Positions 21,001-27,286 of a stretch of 33,778 bases of DNA are shown one piece after another. The stretch lies in NCBI GenBank assembly GCA_001577055.1, contig LSCG01000016.1, positions 1 through 33,778 on the forward strand. Reading direction: 5' to 3'. The position numbers were made by a program, and so were the translations under genes. The stretch is from Fidelibacterota bacterium TCS56. GTDB taxonomy: Bacteria > Fidelibacterota > Marinisomatia > Marinisomatales > TCS56. The notes under the pieces were generated by a model, which searched no databases, was not told where the DNA came from, and worked only from the letters and a program-made list of their open reading frames with translations. Position 1 is the stretch's first letter. Every line of letters starts with the position of its first letter.

Positions 21001-21218
21001 GTGCCGGGAGGTATATTCAAAATGACAAAATTACCATTCAGATCAGTTGCGGCCCCCATGGTCGAGCCAGCGATTATTACATTAGCGCCAATCAACGGAG
21101 CTTCAGTATCAGCCTCGTAGACTTTGCCAGTCAGTTTACCGGAAATACCGGCAAACAGAGTTGTTATCATGAAGGGTATAAAAACAATTACGATTTTAAA
21201 AATAGAATTGTTTCTCAT
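18069..21218 (-). CDS. TonB-dependent receptor with N-terminal carboxypeptidase-regulatory-like domain (copy 1)
   Basis: GKLTGKVYEADTEAPLIGANVIIAGSTMGAATDLNGNFVILNIPPGTYDV; plug IQGFSIRGGGTDQTMLMVDGLILND; barrel ends FLNPRDIYFGLTISYDF; SD GGAGGA upstream. Confidence 0.88.
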   Translation of the reverse strand: MRNNSIFKIVIVFIPFMITTLFAGISGKLTGKVYEADTEAPLIGANVIIAGSTMGAATDLNGNFVILNIPPGTYDVIVTMMGYTRYQASDVRIEIDLTTQLDISLSQEIIMGQTVVVEAGRKPIKMDVAASQTSVPAEQIEEMPVTNVSEIIGLKAGIQGFSIRGGGTDQTMLMVDGLILNDERNNQPNTFIPLSAISDISVQTGGFNAEYNNVRSGVVNVVTRSGSLTGYSGTITIKHSPASQKHFGLSPYDASSYFLRPYMDDEVCWTGTSGSGAWDEYTQRQYAQFEGWNSIAAQSLADDNPDNDLTPEGARKLFTWEHRKNGAIDKPDFVIDGGFGGPVPIIGQMLGNLRFFLSHKKNQEMYLYQVSRPALNTSTSMLKLTSDLSSAIRFTFTGMYGEVDATTISRGGGTSYMNDVWDLAGSVDRDGFTMPWRLYTDNYWSPTKIFQNALSMRLTHQLSQRTYYEVLFQRSHKYYHTWHDRRRNFDPIYEVFPTWYADEAPVGFSGLSSYSVEGSLAFGGAISTSRDTSRITTYTFRGDLTSQITTNHELKTGFNLVVNNLNMEFGSRNEFLPGGNYWSSVDQQPYRFNIYAQDKLEYKGFIASAGLVLDFINPNGDWYVVSPYDASFFSTSYDPNLENEFPVEKIKPNLTLSPRLAVSHPITENSKLYFNYGHYRQMPLAQDLYRVRRGPANEVYNLGDPNLPLAKTISYELGFDQVLMEIYRLHLSTYYKDVTDQQDYTDYISADSKSNYSQLTSNSYEDIRGFEFEVAKAAGDWVTGFVNAEYRVNSYGHFGVDTYFENPSEQRDYERRNIPQSKPKPIPRVKSVIDFHVPDDFRVNLLRGIHLNTTTRWQAGLWFTYNPGQVQGVEYNMQYRDQLTLNLKLSKIFTIGRAKIKIFADINNALNTKIFSGYGFIDGFDYSYYMESLLVPDKIREEIGLKTFPRIDKNDRPGDYRENDVDFVPLEWVGDVNGLSEPSERPIYYDYASDSYLQYTSADGWQAVDQGFFDDVLEDKAYIDMPNQSGYVFLNPRDIYFGLTISYDF

Positions 21219-21349
21219 GTGCTTAGTTCCTCCAATGCGTTATTCACCGGCTGATTACATATAGGAATAGTAATTACAATCATCGATGAAAACAACCGAG
21301 TTTGAATGTGTTTTGGGATTGTAGCTCCTGTCCACCGATAATCAGCATC

Positions 21350-22351
21350 TCAATAATCCTTAACCACATTCAGTAATGCAAGATAATTCTCAAATTTCAC
21401 ATAATCAGGGATACTGTTCCCGGACCCGGCGCAATATCCACCGTTATGTCCTACGTGTTCAATATTGTAAATAACAGCTTTTCTGACGTCCTCTGGCGTC
21501 CCCATTGCCAGGATATCGCCAACATCCACATTGCCGATTAAGGCCAGTTTATCGCCGTATCGTTTTTTTACTTCAACTATATCCATTGCCTTGGGCTCGA
21601 TTGGATGTAAGGCGTTGATGCCACATGCAATCAGATCATCGATCACATCCCACAAGGCGCCATCACTGTGATAAATCAAAGGTTTATTGGCCGCAGCGGC
21701 CAGATCCCCGATCTGGTTTATCCAGGGGAAAAGGTATTCACGAAGAACCTCCGGACTCATCATCAGGCCAGCGATATAGGCAATATCATCACTGTACCAG
21801 AGTGCGTCAACCGCCTCGTGCCGGGCAAAATATCTGAACATTTCCAGTACCGGTTCCCCAATCCGGGTAAAAATCGCCTTGATTAATTCGGGATCGTCAT
21901 ACAACGCCAGGGAAAATCCTTCAAACCCCATCAGCTCCCAGGTCATTGTGAAGATATCACCGTATTGGCCGATCACCCCCATCCCCGGGGGAAGATACCT
22001 GCTCACCCGGTCAAAATTGCTATAATCAATTTCTTCCGCGGTCAGGAAATCAAACTGCTCAAAATCATCCCGGTTGCTGATAGTCCCCTTACCTTCCGCT
22101 GCCCAGGACACTTCGCTGGTCACGCTTTCATCGCTGTTGTGCAAAGGAACCCGAAAATCGGCCCGCGGTTGCAGTTTGATATAATCATAACCGGCCGAAT
22201 GCCAGAAATCCACGTCGTCGGCCAAAGTGTTAACCGGCCGCCCCAAATACTGAGCCTTAATTTTCGGATGGATTCCCAGCTCCATCAGTGGAATATGCGT
22301 ACCTTTACCACCCCATAGCGTGTGAATTAATTGTTCCTTGTCAGGCCTCAC
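21350..22351 (-). CDS. Uroporphyrinogen decarboxylase (UroD)-family protein, probable corrinoid-dependent methyltransferase
   Basis: UroD-family pattern ...DALWYSDDIAYIAGLMMSPEVLREYLFPWINQIGDLA...PLIYHSDGALWDVIDDLIACGINALHPIEPKAMD...LIGNVDVGDILAMGTPEDV. GTG start at 22351. Confidence 0.8.
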   Translation of the reverse strand: MRPDKEQLIHTLWGGKGTHIPLMELGIHPKIKAQYLGRPVNTLADDVDFWHSAGYDYIKLQPRADFRVPLHNSDESVTSEVSWAAEGKGTISNRDDFEQFDFLTAEEIDYSNFDRVSRYLPPGMGVIGQYGDIFTMTWELMGFEGFSLALYDDPELIKAIFTRIGEPVLEMFRYFARHEAVDALWYSDDIAYIAGLMMSPEVLREYLFPWINQIGDLAAAANKPLIYHSDGALWDVIDDLIACGINALHPIEPKAMDIVEVKKRYGDKLALIGNVDVGDILAMGTPEDVRKAVIYNIEHVGHNGGYCAGSGNSIPDYVKFENYLALLNVVKDY

Positions 22352-22409
22352 TGCCGGCGCTCATCTGGTATTTACCTCCCTGCAGAAACCGCTTGAACCG
22401 GAAACAACT

Positions 22410-22429
22410 ATAGTCGTCTAGACAACTAT
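22410..22429. promoter_or_regulatory. 20-bp near-perfect palindrome, candidate operator
   Basis: ATAGTCGTCTAGACAACTAT, one mismatched symmetric pair, located between the divergent UroD and corrinoid-protein genes. Confidence 0.4.
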
Positions 22430-22556
22430 CCCAGCACATTATCATGGCGTAAAAATAACCGCAAACAGGATAAATGCCAAAGATTACTGTGTACTATTTC
22501 AACTAAATATTAACTTTCAAACCCTTAATTAATCCTGAATCCACACTGGAAATATC

Positions 22557-23183
22557 ATGAACGAACTTACGGAGATAGCACAAAAACTGGAGGCCGGTGA
22601 CAGCCAGGCGGTGACCGCAGCAATTGAGCAGGCCATCACCGGCCAAATTCCCGCTGCCACGATTCTCAACGAAGGATTAATCGCCGGGATGAACGTCATC
22701 GGTCGCAGATTTAAGGCCGGTGAGATTTTTATCCCCAATGTACTGATCGCCGCCCGCGCCATGAATGCGGGAATCGCCTTACTGGAACCGCGTCTGGCGG
22801 CTGATGGGATTAAACCGGTGGGGAAATTGTTAATCGGTACCGTTCAGGGGGATTTACACGATATCGGTAAAACACTGGTTAATATATTGTTTAAAGGGGC
22901 CGGATTTGAAATTATCGACTTGGGCGTAAACGTACCGGCGGAAAAATTCCTGCAGGCGGCCCGGGCAGAGAAACCCGACCTGATCGGAATGTCGGCTCTG
23001 CTGACCACCACAATGCTGAACATGGAGAGCTGTATCCGCCAATTACGAGCCAGCGACGTAACTGCCACAATCATTATCGGGGGCGCACCCACTTCCCAAA
23101 AATTCGCCGCTAAGATAAATGCCGACCTGTGGGCCGCCAGCGCCGCCGATGGAGTCGAGCTGGCAAAACAAGCCGTTGCCTGA
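22557..23183 (+). CDS. Corrinoid (B12-binding) protein, MtaC/MtbC/MttC type
   Basis: N-terminal helical cap (B12-binding_2) followed by GTVQGDLHDIGKTLV (DxHxxG base-off motif), IGMSALLTTTM, IIGGAP. Confidence 0.9.
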   Translation: MNELTEIAQKLEAGDSQAVTAAIEQAITGQIPAATILNEGLIAGMNVIGRRFKAGEIFIPNVLIAARAMNAGIALLEPRLAADGIKPVGKLLIGTVQGDLHDIGKTLVNILFKGAGFEIIDLGVNVPAEKFLQAARAEKPDLIGMSALLTTTMLNMESCIRQLRASDVTATIIIGGAPTSQKFAAKINADLWAASAADGVELAKQAVA

Positions 23184-23192
23184 TACCGGAAA

Positions 23193-24032
23193 CTATTTCA
23201 ACGGGACAAAGCGGCTGACGACAATGCCATCAAACAGCGGTCCCTCCGGCGGAAAATAATAATCGATAAAATCGAGAATCACCGTTTCCCCGGCCGACTG
23301 GGAAGCATGCACCAGTGATTTCCCGTCAATAATCATCCCCTCGTGGGCGAAGATAATCCCCAGCATGTAATATTGCTCACGGACGAATGAGACGACACAA
23401 ACCTCCGGTAATTGCGCCAGAAGTTCCCGGTTGATTTGATCACTGGGGATATATTTTAACTTGATGGGCCGCTGCCAGTCCAAATCCAGAAACTCTTCTC
23501 CATCCTCTTTTATATTCAAAATAATCTCGGCTGTCGCCAACCGATTATCGGGCAGTAAGTCCTCCACAAAACTGACCGTATAGGGATTGGCCGTTACGCG
23601 ATCGGCGGTGTAATGCCAGCGGGAACGATAAGTGGGTTTTTTATGACCGTCCCGGTCCGCTTTATAGTGGATTTCGATCATATTGGCGCGCGCTTCAGCC
23701 CAATTGGCACTTTGGGCCAGGGCCAGTGATGTGAGCACATGACCGGTACAATCGGAAACATCCAGCCGGATTATAGGATCGGGATCGGGTTCGATCTCCT
23801 CTCCCAGCTTGAAAATCTCGTAAGGAGTACCCACGCGCCACAAAGCGATGGCCTTCAGCCGTTTCTCAAAATCGGGGAAACGCTGCTGGAACTCGGCCAG
23901 GATTTCCGAAGCCTTATCCTCAGCCAGGCGCCATGGTTTCGGCTGACTGGCCAACCATTCCCAGTCATTCCGGCACCCGGCCAGGGTCATGAACGTAATT
24001 GATAATACTATCAATAATAATTTTTTAATCAT
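23193..24032 (-). CDS. Lipoprotein resembling DUF1460 / NlpC-P60-like amidase
   Basis: Lipobox MTLAGC; DCTGHVLTSLALAQ (candidate Cys) and HEGMIIDGKSLVHASQSAGETVILDFIDYY resemble DUF1460 patterns; starts inside the stop region of the upstream homocysteine methyltransferase gene. Confidence 0.55.
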   Translation of the reverse strand: MIKKLLLIVLSITFMTLAGCRNDWEWLASQPKPWRLAEDKASEILAEFQQRFPDFEKRLKAIALWRVGTPYEIFKLGEEIEPDPDPIIRLDVSDCTGHVLTSLALAQSANWAEARANMIEIHYKADRDGHKKPTYRSRWHYTADRVTANPYTVSFVEDLLPDNRLATAEIILNIKEDGEEFLDLDWQRPIKLKYIPSDQINRELLAQLPEVCVVSFVREQYYMLGIIFAHEGMIIDGKSLVHASQSAGETVILDFIDYYFPPEGPLFDGIVVSRFVPLK

Positions 24033-24921
24033 GATTTACCTCAGAATCAATATGCTTTCGAATCGCCCTAATATGATCAGGAGTGGTACCACAACAACCG
24101 CCAAGAATTTTAACCTTCGCTTTCATCAGACGATCAATATTCGCCGCAAAAAACTGTGGTGATTCGCCATATTCCAGTCCCCCGTCTTTTTCTACCGGTA
24201 AACCGGCATTGGATTGAATCATCAATGGCAGGTCTGTCAGGGACGATATTTCGGTGGCGATGGCGATCATATTCTCCAGGCCATGACCGCAATTGGAGCC
24301 GATCATATCCACCTGGGCCGCTTCGATGGCAGTTACTGCTTCTGAAATTGCCGTCCCCATCATAGTAAAAAAGCCATTGGGGGTCGCATCGAAGGTCATG
24401 CTGGCGACAATTGGCATCCCGGGATCAACTTCCCGGCAGGCGTCGATCGCCAACTGCAATTCATTCGGATCGGTCATGGTTTCGATAAAAATAACATCGA
24501 CATCCCCATCAATCAGACCTTGGATCTGGCGCTGGAACCCGGCCTGGATTTCAGTCGGCCGGGCCGGACCGCAGGGCTCCAGCAGCAGTCCGGTGGGTCC
24601 GCAGGAACCGGCCACCAGGATTTCCTCCCCCACCGCCGCCCGGGCCAACTCGGCTGCCAGACGATTCAGTTGCTCGGTTTTATCATCCTGACCGTAAATG
24701 GCCAATTTGGCCGGTGATCCGCCAAAACTATTGGTTTCCACCAGATCGGCGCCGGCCCGGGCATAATCACGGGCAATGGAACGAATCAATTCCGGCCGGC
24801 TCAGGTTCAGCGCTTCGGGGCAGTCACCCGATTGCATTCCGGCGGCCATCAGCATGGTCCCCATAGCACCATCACTGACCAGAATTGATTTTTCATTCAA
24901 GGCTTCCAGGAAGCTATTCAT
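24025..24921 (-). CDS. Homocysteine S-methyltransferase family protein (MetH N-terminal domain-like)
   Basis: LVSDGAMGTMLMAAG, ADLVETNSFGGS, zinc-ligand motifs GSNCGHG and GGCCGTTPDHIRAI. Confidence 0.88.
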   Translation of the reverse strand: MNSFLEALNEKSILVSDGAMGTMLMAAGMQSGDCPEALNLSRPELIRSIARDYARAGADLVETNSFGGSPAKLAIYGQDDKTEQLNRLAAELARAAVGEEILVAGSCGPTGLLLEPCGPARPTEIQAGFQRQIQGLIDGDVDVIFIETMTDPNELQLAIDACREVDPGMPIVASMTFDATPNGFFTMMGTAISEAVTAIEAAQVDMIGSNCGHGLENMIAIATEISSLTDLPLMIQSNAGLPVEKDGGLEYGESPQFFAANIDRLMKAKVKILGGCCGTTPDHIRAIRKHIDSEVNHD

Positions 24922-24932
24922 AAGTCTTTCCG

Positions 24933-25613
24933 CTAAGTATTTTTAAGTCCACGTAAGCGTGGCAAACAGGATTTGGTGCGGCATTCACGACAGAAGGTGA
25001 AGCCGGGATGAAAATGATGTATTGCGGGCGCCCCTGTAACCACCACGCCGGAAACAGATTTCAATGGTTGCATCAGGCATTCCTCATTAATTATCACACC
25101 GATTTGCTCCGGCTTCAGCCAGGCAAACAGGGCCCGCTGCCCGGTTATATGCCAGCCACAATATCCAGGACTATAGGCCAGGCTGACCCGGTTATCATTA
25201 TATTCCTGCTGTTCTAAATAACCGACGGCATTATCGGCGGCACAGGAAGCCACAGCATCCAGCAGATAGCCGTGGGCAATATCACTGGTCAGGGTTGATT
25301 CAATGGCAGCGCTGAGATCACTGCCGAGAGTCAGCACGAAAACCAGCAGTTCCTCCCCACCGGGAAAAATATCCTGCAGGGGCGCCTGAGGATCGTTGGC
25401 TGCGTTTTTAAAAATGGTGCTAAATCGGCGCCGGGTAACCCGATCAGTAATGGCCCGGGCCTGCACCTGTCGGTCATAATCATGAAAGGCCTGTTCCAAC
25501 GCATCCCGGGCCGGCGCTGACAAGTGGTTGATCTCGGCCACGCCCTGCTCGGCCAGAACCTGCTCAAAACCGGGCCGGATTAGCCGGGGATCAATCTCAA
25601 GGATGGTACTCAT
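24933..25613 (-). CDS. Stand-alone B12-dependent methionine synthase activation (SAM-binding) domain protein
   Basis: SLAYSPGYCGWHITGQRALFAWLKPEQIGVIINEECLMQPLKSVSGVV matches the MetH activation-domain core; C-terminal CRECRTKSC. Start trimmed to ATG 25613, giving an ATGA overlap with the upstream stop. Confidence 0.82.
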   Translation of the reverse strand: MSTILEIDPRLIRPGFEQVLAEQGVAEINHLSAPARDALEQAFHDYDRQVQARAITDRVTRRRFSTIFKNAANDPQAPLQDIFPGGEELLVFVLTLGSDLSAAIESTLTSDIAHGYLLDAVASCAADNAVGYLEQQEYNDNRVSLAYSPGYCGWHITGQRALFAWLKPEQIGVIINEECLMQPLKSVSGVVVTGAPAIHHFHPGFTFCRECRTKSCLPRLRGLKNT

Positions 25614-27103
25614 TGCGGCGGCAGCCTGCAATCAAATTTTTGCGCTTCAGACGCCATTCGCCGATCCAGCTCCTGCTGTTTCTCCCTAGACAGCGACGGA
25701 CCTTCATCGCCAGTTATGATTTCCTCTACCAGCGCACGGGCACGGGCCGGCAGCGATTGCCTGTCTTCCGCTTCCCATTTGGAAGTGGGGCTCCGGTCGA
25801 TAACCGCCCCCGGAAATTGATGTTCCTGGTTCAAGTATTTCAAGGTGTGATCGGATATAATCAAATGTTGATCGCGCTCCATTTCGTCCAGCAGCGGTTG
25901 TACGGCAATATTTCCATAGTCGGTCACACCGGACTGCAACCGCCGACACATCCCGGCGATTTCATTATCCACCAGCAGTTTTTCCAGGCTGAAACTGTTT
26001 TCGAATTCCAGCATCCCCGGTCCGGAGATACTGTTGATTCCGCTCATGGTGGCCAGCACTGCTCCCATCCCGGTTTCCAGCCCGGCCTGGGTATCGAGTT
26101 GCTTGGCATCGCTGAGGGCGATATAGGCCTGGGTGGGAATTGCCTGTGATTGGCCGATTTCATTATTGCCGCAGTCCAGCAGCATGGTTTCCATGGCGCC
26201 CATGGGCGTAGTCTGATGGCGAATATCGAAGGCCGTCGGCGACCCGCCCCACAGAACGGGATTACCGGGATTAACCAGTTGCACCAACACAATGCCACTG
26301 ATGATTTCCGCCGCCATTTGAGCCAGGGTGCCGGTAATTGTCACCGGGGAAATAAAACCAGTCATGGGCATGGGGACGATTTCCATGGGAATACCGTGAC
26401 GGGCACAATCGATAATAGTACTGGCAACCGGCGCGCTCAATTTCAGCGGAGCCACCGGGCAGACGGTAAAAACCGTCAACGGATATCGCCGCAGATCGGC
26501 CGAATCCCGGCGAATAATCGTCTGCAAATCGTGCATGATCGCCAACGATTCAGCGCCGAAAGTACCGGTTATTACCGGCTTGGTACCGAATTTCAAACTG
26601 AGATATAAACGATAGCTGTCGGAAATCTCAACGGCCACATCATCGGGAATGAAGGCCGTACTCTGTCCGTCGATATATTTCAGTTGCTCCACCAACCGGA
26701 CGTAGTAAATATAATCGGCGGTATTGGGCGAACGCATTTGACCGCTGATGGAATCAATGATTTTTAAAGCCGATGATCCTGGCTCGAAATGAGTTTGCCC
26801 TTTTACGAAATGATGCGTCTGCCGGTAATTGGAATCATACAGGGAAAACTCAGCCGGTACGCGCTTTAACGCTGCCTGGGCCATATCGGCGGGGATCAGC
26901 AATCGTTTTTCATCCGCTTTGAGTTTGGCTCCGTTATCCAGCAGCAGCGCGGAGGCCTGGTTGTCCCCTACCTCAACGCCGAATTCCGCCAGACAAATGA
27001 AGGCTTCCTCAAGTATCCGCTGGCGCAAATCGGGTGACAGGAAACGAATGTGCGCCGGATTGTCTGCTGAACGGTTGTTGCCGGATTTAGGCGTTTGATC
27101 CAC
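25610..27103 (-). CDS. Trimethylamine methyltransferase (MttB) family protein without internal TAG (non-pyrrolysine type)
   Basis: FLSPDLRQRILEEAFICLAEFGVEVGDNQASALLLDNGAKL...FEPGSSALKIID...GFISPVTITGTLAQMAAEIISGIVLVQLVNPGNPVLWGG...; 497-aa uninterrupted frame; GTG start at 27103. Confidence 0.85.
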   Translation of the reverse strand: MDQTPKSGNNRSADNPAHIRFLSPDLRQRILEEAFICLAEFGVEVGDNQASALLLDNGAKLKADEKRLLIPADMAQAALKRVPAEFSLYDSNYRQTHHFVKGQTHFEPGSSALKIIDSISGQMRSPNTADYIYYVRLVEQLKYIDGQSTAFIPDDVAVEISDSYRLYLSLKFGTKPVITGTFGAESLAIMHDLQTIIRRDSADLRRYPLTVFTVCPVAPLKLSAPVASTIIDCARHGIPMEIVPMPMTGFISPVTITGTLAQMAAEIISGIVLVQLVNPGNPVLWGGSPTAFDIRHQTTPMGAMETMLLDCGNNEIGQSQAIPTQAYIALSDAKQLDTQAGLETGMGAVLATMSGINSISGPGMLEFENSFSLEKLLVDNEIAGMCRRLQSGVTDYGNIAVQPLLDEMERDQHLIISDHTLKYLNQEHQFPGAVIDRSPTSKWEAEDRQSLPARARALVEEIITGDEGPSLSREKQQELDRRMASEAQKFDCRLPPQ

Positions 27104-27139
27104 AGCGAACTTTAGGGCGAGTGATTGAGAAATGACAAT

Positions 27140-27172
27140 AAAAAAAGGGTGGTAACGCCAATACCACCCTTT
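27140..27172 (-). terminator. Intrinsic terminator-like hairpin in the leader region of the mttB-like operon (possible attenuator)
   Basis: AAAGGGTGGTA-(acgccaa)-TACCACCCTTT; on the minus strand the stem is followed by TTTTTTT and ends ~37 nt before the GTG start at 27103. Confidence 0.7.
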
Positions 27173-27199
27173 ACTCTATCAGCTAATCGAGGATCGACT

Positions 27200-27229
27200 A
27201 TTAGAGATTAAGTCCTGGTGTCATGTCAA
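27200..27229 (-). promoter_or_regulatory. Candidate sigma70-like promoter for the mttB-like operon
   Basis: Minus strand TTGACA (27229-27224), 18-nt spacer, TCTAAT (27205-27200), upstream of the terminator-like hairpin. Confidence 0.35.
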
Positions 27230-27257
27230 TTATGTTTAGTCGCATAATTATGCTTAA

Positions 27258-27285
27258 ATTGCTCCACCACATACAAAGGAGCAAT
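27258..27285 (+). promoter_or_regulatory. Hairpin overlapping the transposase ribosome-binding site
   Basis: ATTGCTCC-(accacatacaaa)-GGAGCAAT, perfect 8-bp inverted repeat whose 3' arm contains most of the SD (aaGGAG) just before ATG 27287. Confidence 0.5.
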
Positions 27286-27286
27286 C

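Noticed and set aside
22352-22556. Cobalamin or SAM riboswitch in the divergent corrinoid/UroD region
   Set aside because: No B12-box-like core or convincing multi-stem architecture could be recognised; only the 20-bp palindrome stands out. A covariance-model search would be needed to be certain.
25610-27103. Pyrrolysine-type MttB
   Set aside because: The 497-codon frame has no internal TAG, so there is no sign of pyrrolysine; it was called as a non-Pyl family member.
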